A stretch of DNA of 64,000 nt from Liolophura sinensis (lineage: Eukaryota; Mollusca; Polyplacophora; Chitonida; Chitonidae), in assembly GCF_032854445.1 (NCBI RefSeq), contig NC_088295.1, forward strand, positions 87,441,836 through 87,505,835, written 5' to 3'. The translations under genes and the position numbers were made by a program. Under the pieces are notes generated by a model that worked only from the letters and a program-made list of their open reading frames with translations, made no database searches and was not told where the DNA came from. This document shows, in pieces, positions 1 through 12,300 of this stretch (position 1 is the stretch's first letter; each line of letters starts with the position of its first letter).

Positions 1-240
1 TTCAATACTCGTACACTTTATATGTGGTGCAGATAACATCCCTAAAATACTTGCACCCTTTATATGTGGTGCATACATGTAGCACATTCCCAAATACTTG
101 TACACTTACATGGTGCATCAACATCCTTTAAATACTTGTACGTATTTACTTGGTGCATAAACATCCCCAAAATACTTGTACATTTACATAGTGCTTAAAA
201 AAATCCCCCAAAATACTTGTACACTTACATGGTGCATAAA
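1..240. repeat. About 40-bp minisatellite carrying copies of the exon 24 splice donor
   Basis: About six decaying units of AATACTTGTACACTTACATG GTGCATAAACATCC type. The last unit overlaps the end of exon 24, so units hold TGCACCAT|GTAAGT-like donors. Continues left of the window. Confidence 0.85.
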
Positions 241-368
241 ACATGATCAAAACAGACTTGTGGTCTTTGATAAATTGAGCAAAATTATCCTTGGTCAGGA
301 AACTGACATCACTTTTCTCCTCACTCCATTCTGGCTCAGGGGGTGGGGGTGGAGGTGGAGCCTTAGGG
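229..368 (-). CDS. PDIA5: PDIA5-like exon 24: polyproline linker and first half of thioredoxin domain 5
   Basis: 140 nt, phase 2 to 1. PKAPPPPPPPEPEWSEEKSD, then VSFLTKDNFAQFIKDHKSVL and IMFYAP, and a split Trp codon at a GTAAGT donor. The active-site exon that must follow lies left of the window. Confidence 0.9.
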
Positions 369-3300
369 CTGGAAATAAATCGACGAATCAAATGTTACAC
401 TGTGGAAAATCTAGTGTCAAGTCCAAAAAGTTAAAGATCAAAGTATCACACAGTTAACTCAAACTTTTTCCAACAAAGATAAAACTGAATCTAACTTTCG
501 AAAAATACTTTGACATTAGGTTTAAGAAGTATTTTCTGAGTGTCCCATCTTAAGCGCTATAATTCTACAAGTATACGTAAATGTACCACCTTTGTATGTA
601 CATGTACTTCTACATTTAGATTCTCTCTCATCTCCTCTTTTTTAATTTCATCCAAAAAGTTTGAGTCATTGTGTGATGTACTTCTACCAGCAATATCGAA
701 ATGGATACTGGTAGTAAAATATATAAGTGAAAAATACAATGAAGTGAAGATAACACCTTTTTCTGCCTAATTTGTCCAACACACAATCCAATATGCATAA
801 CCATGTTTTAATAAAGTTCATTTCAAAGTGCATAAATTAATTTAAGTACAGACTTGTGTCATTTGTTACATGGGTGTAAACATTAATTTTGTAGGTAAAG
901 TCTGCAGATATAGGACAAAAGGATCTATATATGGTACATGTAATCATGATTAACATTGTTCCACATCAATGAAGTGGTTTTAAACAACTGTTGCTGAAAG
1001 ACTCCAGCACCTGTGATAAGCTTGTATCAATTCTTCAGAATTTGATAAGAATCACCTTTTCATAAATGAAATCAGATCGGTGTCTTTTCTCCCTCCAGTG
1101 TAATCAAATGCAAAAGCTCCATCCCTGTCAGAATGAAAACAAAATTGGATATTGAGAAATACCAGGATCTTTCCCACTCAAAAATGCCAAGACTAATACT
1201 GATGACTTTTATTAGTGGCCATTACCTTTATACAAAAACACAACATAATAAATAGCCTACTGATTACATGTATAAGTACATGTATGGTTTTAACATACAT
1301 GGGCTAATGAAAACATCTACATGAGATCTGACCAAATTTAAACACCACAATCAACGATATTTCACTTGTTCGATTTATTTATTTATTTATATGATTGGTG
1401 TTTAACACCGTACTCAAGAATATTTGACTTCTATGATGGTGGCCAGCATTATGGTGGGAGAAAAGCAGGAAGAGCCCAGGGAAAACCACAACCATCCACA
1501 GGTTGCTGGCAGACAATCCCACGCATCGCCAGGGAGGAAGCCAGCATGAGCTGTACTTGAACTCACAGTGACCGAATTGGTGGGAGGCTCCTGGGTTAAT
1601 GCGCCGCGTTGACATGTTAACTCCCTCAGTCACTCAGCCCTTTTCATTTACTTCACTTCCTTAACTTATTGTTGTTTTAAACGTTACCAAAGAATGATTC
1701 AGTTACATGTAGTTGGTTAAAGTTAACATCAGAGAAAACTGGAGTTACAAAACTTCACAGACAGAAACCTGGAAACTTTACACTTCCATCACGGAACAAA
1801 CCTAACTGCCCAAACATACATATTGCAATCTGCGTGGGCCCACAATGCAGATGTTTCAGAAGCTCCTTTCCAGCTATCAACTGCTCCTGACTTCTTGATA
1901 TACTCTTTAGAACATGTATATGTGTCCCTATACCTCGACAACAGCCATGTTAAACAGGGTTAGAAACAAGATATACGCTTTGTTGTTGTTGTTGTACTGT
2001 ACTCTGGGAGAACTCTCAGTTAAGAGATATTTTATTGTACAATAACTTAGACAGAATATTTACATACTTACTTGAAATATTTTACTGTTAACCACAACAT
2101 CATGAAAAAAAGAAACAAAAATCACTGTTAAACAATTTAGGTCGACAACAGCCTGGAATATTCTCAAAAGTTTTTTTTTTAACTTGCACTGTTTAGCTTC
2201 AAATTTAAATACCGAATGAAATTAAAATAAAATTTTAAAAGACCTTTTTCAATGAGACATTTGCGATTTGATCAGAACTGATAAAAAATGAAAAATAATG
2301 TAGATGTTTTCAATTGTCAAACCACTGCAGTTTTTCACCAATCTGCTCACTTTAAATATGGAAAACCCTTTCTCTTACTTGTTGGGTAACTCCTAATACT
2401 GTACTTAGCAGCCAGTGCATCGTCCAGTGTGGCATCAACAGCAGCTAGAGAACCAGAAACCTGTAAGCACCACACAGAATACAGGTCAGCACAGCTATCT
2501 ACTGTCAGCCTACTATGGCAGTTCCTGTGAGTTTCTAACATCATTCATGGTCATACTGGCCTTCACACGTTCCCAAAGTCATACATCACCATATATTCTA
2601 CAGGGACAGACTCCACAAAGGGAGTTTGATTTATGTCAGAGTTTAAAGCTTGAATATGATACACGATTTACAGCACAGACTTAGTTCATGTGTAATATTT
2701 TCATTCCACTAGTTCATCATGAATCTCACTGGTGGACATGACCATGGCACCATGGCAACTCGACTTCAGACACATAAGAACTCACCCCTTCTGACTTCAG
2801 ACTTGTAGCAGCTCTCCCATAATCTGGCTTCATAGCCTTACAATGTCCACACCCTGGTTAACAGAGCAAAGTTCACAACATCAAACACACGTACTATACA
2901 TGTACACAGGTGGGATTGATTTTAAATAACATTTAAAATCAGTACTGAGACAATCATTAACACCAAATCATGTGACCTCACTGGTCAAGGGACTGACATG
3001 TGACCTCATTGGTCACTGGTCTGACATGTGACCTCATTGGACAAGGGATTGACATGTGATCTCAATGGTCAAGGGACTGGTTTGACACTGGTCTGGTAAC
3101 CTGGGCCATTTTCAGCAGAGTGCCCCTTAAAGACCAACAAAATGGCCTCAATTAACAAACCTACAAAATGGCCTCAACTGATACACCTGGTGGCCTGAAT
3201 TAGGTGAGCAGTTACAGATATGCATATAGGTGGGTTTTTTTCTGGGATTCATCAGTTAAAGTTAAAACTGCAGTTTACGGTAGAATGCTGCCAGAATCTG

Positions 3301-6300
3301 TGGTTTTTCGTCATGTCTTGAGAAAGATTATAATCTAGATGAGAAACTCCTGTCTTGTACACATAAATTTGAACAGATAATGATTGGGTTTTAACAGAAC
3401 ATTGTCAGCACTTCAGTCATATTCTGGCAACCTACATGCAAAGATGTGACAAATGGGGAATACTACAGTGTAAAGTAGACTCACAAGGCGCATAGAACAT
3501 GATCAGCACAGACTTATGCTCTTTGATGAAGGAGTCAAAGTTTTTGCCCGTAAGGATATTGACATTTTCTGACCCATCAATATCTGTCCAGTCCTCCCCT
3601 GGGGTACGTGAGGGTGGGGCGGGGGTTGAAGACGGTAGGGTTCCTGTGCTAAGTGGGTCCTTCATGAAGTTCACAAAGTCATTCTCCTGCGAACACAAAT
3701 CAAATACCAGCTCATACTGCATGTGATAATGTTTTAACGTAGAGTTATTCTCTGAATTCCATTGTCACTGATATCTACAGCGGTCAATTTTTTTGTCTGT
3801 CTACTATCCTGAATATGAACTGGATCTGATTGTATCATGGAGATCAGGTCAGAAGGTGGGCATCTAATCTGTAAATATATATCATGAAACAATCCTAACT
3901 ATCCAAGACAATTATAACCAAAGGGAGACAACTCCCAAGAGTTAAATGGTAAAGCCAACCAATTATTAATCCTAACATTTTAACCGTAACAGCAACATGT
4001 TTTATCCTTAGCAGATTACATCTATGACACAAACTGGCACTGTCAACCATGTCTAGCTGTAGAGGGTCAGCTTGCTACGGAAACCAGCAGTCTTGTGCTC
4101 CAGTAAACTATCAGTGTGTCAGATCTTTCAACGATAGGAGCACAGAAAAACAACAATCTAGTTACATCACTGCAAATATGAACCTTACCTCTCTCCCGCC
4201 CATATAATTTTTGGGATTTTTGCCGTAGTTGAAATATTTGAATGTTGGGTAACCTGTAACCTCATGTTGGGTACAGACAGTAACTTGGGTTGTACAGTCC
4301 AGTGCTGCAAAGGCTACCTAGTGGGAAAAAAAAACAGGCTTACAACACTGTGTGCATGTCATACTATATTTTAAAATATGATACACAAAAATTCGCCTTA
4401 AGGAACTGAATGGTGTTTTTGGTATGCCAAGTAAAGTATGCCCAACACTTAACTTCCCCCAGAGGTAACGGATTCAAGACATTGACCACAGATTGTGGAC
4501 ACATCAATCACAGTCAAGTCGTACTGGAACTGCCACCTGTCCACGACTTGTCCATTTATGCGGATACGTACCTCGCACCTAAAATCTCAATCCTTTGATG
4601 AACTGGTTTTTGGCATGCAAGATTTTTCAAGTAAATCTGCCATTTGCCCACCTTCACACTTGCGAGCGCATCAACAACATGAAATGACTATGTTTTGGAG
4701 GATGCTGCCGAGATGCTGCCACACAAATAAATTTAAAAAAAAAAAGGCATTGGCATTGTTCGTGATTTATTGACCCAAAATCGTAATGGAATTGCAGGGT
4801 TTTTATCTTGTCACTGTACAACCATACAGCCTTAATTTTTTAATGTGAACTCTTTTCTTGGGACAAGTAGTTGCTTGTGCATCTACAGAGGAGTGGGAAA
4901 AGATGGCTAAATGCTGCTCATCCTTCATTCATGTGACTTGACAAGAAAGAGTATAAAAACTTGAAATGTTGTACGATTAGGAAACTTATTCAAGATAAAT
5001 GCCGAGAGACCACATGGGAAATTTTGGCAGGATTTCTTCATCCGGGTCAGCCCTGCTCTCCTGTATTTCTAGTTTTAAATGTGTTAACACGAGCTTCAGT
5101 GAGTAATAAAAGATATGATTGGCTAAAACAGTTAGACTGGCTAACTGATTTTGTTTTCAAAAGATATGATTGGCTAAAACAGTTGTACTGGCTAACTGAT
5201 TTTGTTTTCAAAAGATATGATTGGCTAAAACAGTTAGACTGGCTAACTGATGTTGTTTTCAAAAGATATGATTGGCTAAAACTGGTTAGACTGGCTAACT
5301 GATTTTGTTTTCAAAAGATATGATTGGCTAAAACAGTTAGACTGGCTAACTGATGTTGTTTTCAAAAGATATGATTGGTTAAAACAGGTTAGACTGGCTA
5401 ACTGATTTTGTTTTCAAAAGATATGATTGGCTAAAACAGTTAGACTAGCTAACTGATGTTGTTTTCAAAAGATATGATTGGCTAAAACAGGTTAGACTGG
5501 CTAACTGATTTTGTTTTGAACAACTGCACTGAACAGAAAGATTTGACTCGACATGTGTTCACTTATTGTTGTAAAGTTTTCAATACATGTTTTGAAAAAA
5601 TTATTCACTCTATGTTGTTCCCTCCATTATCTTGGCTACAAAATATTGACCGGCAGTCACTGAACACACGCTTGACTAATCTGCGCAACTAAACATTTTA
5701 GGACATTGCATAAAATCCGCGGATTGGTCACATAAAATCCACGCTTAGTTCATGGACTTGATTGCGGACCAGGCATGGATTTACTGCAGCTGAACCACAG
5801 ATTTGAGGCAAGTTTATAGGTCGCTGTATGGTAGGCGTACGGTGTATGCTACATTTCTTGATGTAATTATCTAATGACTATATAGCTCCCTTTGGTAAAA
5901 TAAACAAAAATGAAAATCAGACTGGAAAATATGTTATTTATATATGTATTTATGTTAATATGTATTTATGTGGAACATGAACTGGTACAACATGTAACTG
6001 TTGATGATGGTCTGAGTAATATACGCCACAACATTACACTGAGAGAGGCTGGTACATATTCAGTGTATGCCCTTACAGTACCCCACAGGACTCTTACTTT
6101 TGGATCGTCTTTATGTGTGGAGGCAGCTGCCATGAATTCAGGCTTGGCTTTTTTACAATGGCCACACCCTACAACAGGAAAGAGAATTATAACACATTTC
6201 TTTCTAAGAAATAGTCTACAATCAGACTTCTTTCTCAGCAACTTCATGCAGGACTTCTCAATCCCAGACCAAAACTTCTCACTCAGTGACTAAGTATTCT

Positions 6301-9300
6301 GACTCAAAGACTAAGACTTCTCACTTACATGTAGTTACCGAAACTTTTCACTCAATGTTCATGACTTCTCACACATCTACTAAACGTTTCACACACAGAG
6401 GCTATAACATTTGAATGGGCGATAAAAGACATTTCACTCAATGTTCATGACTTCTCACACATGTACTAAATGTTCCATACACGCAGAGGCTATATCATTT
6501 GAATGGGCGATAAAAGACATTTCACTCAATGTTCATGACTTCTCACACATCTACTAAACGTTTCACACGCAGAGGCTATAACATTTGAATGGGCGATAAA
6601 AGACATTTCACTCAATGTTCATGACTTCTCACACATCTACTAAACGTTTCACACACAGAGGCTATAACATTTGAACGGGCGATAAAAGACATTTCACTCA
6701 ATGTTCATGACTTCTCACACATCTACTAAACGTTCCACACACACAGAGGCTATAACATTTGAATGGGCGATAAAAGACATTTCACTCAATGTTCATGACT
6801 TCTCACACATCTACTAAACGTTTCACACACAGAGGCTATAACATTTGAACGGGCGATAAAAGACATTTCACTCAATGTTCATGACTTCTCACACATCTAC
6901 TAAACGTTCCACACACACAGAGGCTATAACATTTGAATGGGCGATAAAAGACATTTCACTCAATGTTCATGACTTCTCACACATCTACTAAACGTTCCAC
7001 ACACAGAGGCTATAACATTTGAATAGGCGATAGAAGACATTTCACTCAATGTTCATGACTTCTCACACATCTACTAAACGTTCCACACACGCAGAGGCTA
7101 TAACATTTGAATGGGCGATAAAAGACATTTCACTCAATGTTCATGACTTCTCACACATCTACTAAACGTTTCACACACAGAGGCTATAACATTTGAACGG
7201 GCGATAAAAGACATTTCACTCAATGTTCATGACTTCTCACACATCTACTAAACGTTTCACACACAGAGGCTCCACACACACAGAGGCTATAACATTTGAA
7301 TGGGCGATAAAAGACATTTCACTCAATGTTCATGACTTCTCACACATCTACTAAATGTTCCAAACACAGAGGCTATAACATTTGAATAGGAAATGAAAGA
7401 CATTTCACTCAATAATCCTGACTTCTCACACATCTACTAAATGTTCCACACACGCAGAGGCTATAACATTTGAATGGGCGATAAAAGACATTTCACTCAA
7501 TGTTCATGACTTCTCACACATCTACTAAACGTTCCACACACGCAGAGGCTATAACATTTGAATGGGCGATAAAAGACATTTCACTCAATGTTCATGACTT
7601 CTCACACATCTACTAAACGTTCTACACACACAGAGGCTATAACATTTGAATGGGCGATAAAAGACATTTCACTCAATGTTCATGACTTCTCACACATCTA
7701 CTAAACGTTCCACACACACAGAGGCTATAACATTTGAATGGGCGATAAAAGACATTTCACTCAATGTTCATGACTTCTCACACATCTACTAAATGTTCCA
7801 CACACGCAGAGGCTATAACATTTGAATGGGCGATAAAAGACATTTCACTCAATGTTCATGACTTCTCACACATCTACTAAACGTTTCACACACAGAGGCT
7901 ATAACATTTGAATAGGCAATGAAAGACATTTCACTCAATGTTCATGACTTCTCACACATCTACTAAACGTTCCACACACAGAGGCTGTAACATTTGAACG
8001 GGCGATAAAAGACTTTTCATTCAGCTCCACGTACTAGGACTTTTCCGTTAGCGACCAAGACTTCATGCTTAACACTATACTTGGGAATTTTTCATGACAC
8101 GACAACAACGAGTATTCACAGTCACGCTGGTAAACTTTGGACCTGTGGCAAGTCAATGGCGAACTTCCCAACATGTGGAGTGCAGATTAGAGTTTTAGAC
8201 TGGTGGAAGACAAGTTGTCTTCAACAAAGGTACGACTGAACAAATGGCCCTATGATCACTGAAAAATCTTTACAATCAGCGACCATGTCTTTACAATCAG
8301 CGACAATGTCTTTACAATCAGCGACAATGTCTTTACAATCAGCAACCACTTCGTTACAATCAGGGACCACCTCTTTACATTCAGCGACCACATCTTTACA
8401 ATCAGCAACCATGTCTTTACAATCGGCAACCATGTCTTTACAATCAGGGACCACGTCTTCAAAATCAGGGACCACGTCTTCAAAATCAGGGACCACGTCT
8501 CTACAATCAGCGATCATGTCTTAATACCACACCAGTCTTAATACTAAGACAAAATGAACACACATAAATTGCCTGATGTCATGAGGCTACTTACATGGTG
8601 CATAAAACATAACTAAAGAATGTTTCTTTTTCTTGAGGAATGGTTTGAAGGTCTCTTCCGTAAGGTGATGCACATCACTTTCTGTCTCCTCCCACTTGGG
8701 CTCTGGGGGAGGTGGGGGCGGCGGTTCCTTAGGACTGGCAACAATAATTCCTCAGTTAACGTCATGATAACATGTATATACCTTCATTGATACAAGTACA
8801 TGTAACCAATGAAGACTACACAAGATAATATAATCCCCCTTACTAGAAGGGGGTCAGTTATTCTGAGTACAGACACTTGTCTTAACACTTAACAAAGAAT
8901 ACTTTGGCATCATTGAAGTAGCACATTTCCATTCATTTATTCTCAATTATTACTTTTTTCTATACTCTAGCATATTTTACTTTTGTATTTGCCATATCAA
9001 GCAGATGAATGCTTGGAATAAGAAGTAACTACATTTGGTATGGCATTTGGCAACTTTTTGCAGGTCAAGGCAAAGAAAACAACACTATTAAATAAGCTGT
9101 ATTTTACTGTGGACCAGCATTAGTCAATTATACTTCTATGTAGTCATAATGTTAAACAGACTCACTAATATACTTCTATGTAGCCATAATGTTAAACAGA
9201 CTCAGTAATATACTTCTATGTAGCCATAATGTTAAACAGACTCAGTAATATACTTCTATGTAGCCATAATGTTAAACAGACTCACTGATATACTTCTATG

Positions 9301-12300
9301 TAGCCATAATGTTAAACAGACTCAGTAATATACTTCTATGTAGCCATAATGTTAAACAGGCTCACTAATATACTTCTATGTAGCCATAATGTTAAACAGA
9401 CTCAGTAATATACTTCTATGTAGCCATAATGTTAAACAGACTCAGTAATATACTTCTATGTAGCCATAATGTTAAACAGACTCAGTAATATACTTCTATA
9501 TAGCCATAATGTTAAACAGACTCACTGATATACTTCTATGTAGCCATAATGTTAAACAGACTCACTCTTTCATGAACTCCACAAGCTTATCTGCTGTTCT
9601 CTCGTTAAAATCATACAGAAACTCCCCATCTCTACAAAAAAGGAAAAATGACTATCATGCAGGAAGGTTTAACACAATATTGAGTAAGTGAGTGATTGCT
9701 TAGGGTTTATCGTCATACTTAACAATTTTTCAGTCACATTACGACGAAGAAGTCCTTTTTCTAGTGCTGCTTCACTGAGACGCCTTACCGACGGCAAGTA
9801 AGCCGCATCTGTACATACATTATATACATGTGTATATAATAGAAATTATTATACCCTCAACATCATAAATTCACAGAAAGAAAATTTCTACTTACTTAAA
9901 ATATTTCACTGTAACCAGGAAGAATATGAAAGAAATGAAAAGCAAAAAATTAGTGTCAATGAACAAGTCTTTTTCAATTTTTCAGTCCTCAACTATTACA
10001 ACTTTATATCTTGTGGACAGGTGTACATGTATACATGCAAATGTAAAAAGATTTCACACCAAAATTTTAAACTTGCAAGGCTGCATATTACACATTCTGA
10101 AGTATAAGTGAACATAATTTGGCAATAAATACAATATTAGATAAAACACAAATGATCACCTGTTGGGAAGCCCTTTACTTCAAACTTCTCTCCAGCTTTA
10201 TGCTTTGTGGAATCCAAAGCTGCCAGTGTTGCATCTATCTGAACACACATTTCATGAAATATTTAGTTATTTGATGGGTGTGTGTTTAGCATGTCAGTAA
10301 AAACATATTTAACTTATATTAAAGAAGTTGGTCAGATTCATATGTGCTGAAACCAAAGAGAACCAAACTGCTCCTCATCATGTGTCTCAGATTAACAAAA
10401 CCAACGAACATAAGCTGGACTTGAACCAGATACCTCATTGGTCAGAGGATAATTGGTTGAAGTGACAGCACTGGCCAGCAAGGTCTTCATGTTATCATGT
10501 AAACATCATAATGTTAAATCTTAACTACTCTGAGATCATAATAAACTCACATGTCATTACATTAAAATCTGCATATAACTTGACCTCTATCTGAGCATGT
10601 TATACACTGTAATTCTTCAACCTTTTCACATGTTTGCAAGATGTTTATTCAAACATATTCTAAAGGCATTTTTCTGTGTTGACCCATAAAATTATACTTT
10701 TTGGGAAGCCCTGAAACTGGCCAACTCAACATATGTAGTTTTGTCTCCAAAGTCTAGCTAAATATATTTTGTTTCCAAACAGTGTTCCAGTGGTGTAAAT
10801 ATACTGCCTACTGAAGGCTTCTGAGCACATAAATCATCATATGGTTTAAGTACTGTTCAATGGGTTTTACATAGATACATTCTCCTATGGTGTAAGTTCT
10901 GTTCAATGGGTTTTCTGTGTCGATACACTCTCCTGCAGTGTAAGTTCTATTCAATGGGTTTTTATTTTGATATATTCTCTTGTAGTGTAAATTCTGCTCA
11001 ATGGGTTTTTTGCGTAGATACATTCTCCTATGGTGTAAGTTCTGTTCAATGTGTTTTCTGTGTCGATACACTCTCCTGCAGTGTAAGTTCTATTCAATGG
11101 GCTTTTGTGTTGATATTTTCTCTTGTAGTGTAAATTCTGCTCAATGGGTTTTTTGCGTAGATACATTCTCCTATGGTTTAAGTTCTGTTCAATGTGTTTT
11201 CTGTGTCGATACACTCTCCTGCAGTGTAAGTTCTATTCAATGGGCTTTTGTGTTGATATTTTCTCTTGTAGTGTAAATTCTGCTCAATGGGTTTTTTGCG
11301 TAGATACATTCTCCTATGATGTAAGTTCTGTTCAATGGGTTTTCTGTGTCGATACATTCTCCTGTAGTGTAAGTTCTATTCAATGGGCTTTTGTGTTGAT
11401 TTTTTCTCTTGTAGTGTAAGTTCTGCTCAATGGGTTTTCTGTGTCGATACACTCTCCTGCAGTGTAAGTTCTATTCAATGGGTTTTTGTTTTGATATATT
11501 CTCTTGTAGTGTAAATTCTGCTCAATGGGTTTTTTGCGTAGATACATTCTCCTATGGTGTAAGTTCTGTTCAATTGGTTTTCTGTGTCGATACACTCTCC
11601 TGCAGTGTAAGTTCTATTCAATGGGCTTTTGTGTTGATATTTTCTCTTGTAGTGTAAGTTCTGCTCAATGGGTTTTTTGCGTAGATACATTCTCCTATGA
11701 TGTAAGTTCTGTTCAATGGGTTTTCTGTGTCGATACACTCTCCTGTAGTGTAAGTTCTATTCAATGGGTTTTTGTGTTGATATTTTCTCTTGTAGTGTAA
11801 GTTCTGCTCAATGGGTTTTTTGCGTAGATACATTCTCCTATGATGTAAGTTCTGTTCAATGGGTTTTCTGTGTCGATACACTCTCCTGTAGTGTAAGTTC
11901 TATTCAATGGGTTTTTGTGTTGATATTTTCTCTTGTAGTGTAAGTTCTGCTCAATGGGTTTTTTGCGTAGATACATTCTCCTACGATGTAAGTTCTGTTC
12001 AATGGGTTTTCTGTGTCGATACATTCTCCTGTAGTGTAAGTTCTATTCAATGGGTTTTTGTGTTGATATTTTCTCTTGTAGTGTAAGTTCTGCTCAATGG
12101 GTTTTTTTGCGTAGATACATTCTCCTATGATGTAAGTTCTGTTCAATGGGTTTTCTGTGTCGATACACTCTCCTGTAGTGTAAGTTCTATTCAATGGGTT
12201 TTTGTGTTGATATTTTCTCTTGTAGTGTAAGTTCTGCTCAATGGGTTTTTTGCGTAGATACATTCTCCCATGATGTAAGTTCTGTTCAATGGGTTTTCTG

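Noticed and set aside
6300..8030. CRISPR-like regular array
   Set aside because: Repeats are contiguous with no unique spacers, and the host is a eukaryote with spliced genes.
8221..8524. ORFs with repeated DCKDMVA or MSLQSAT units
   Set aside because: By-product of a 21-bp intronic minisatellite open on both strands.
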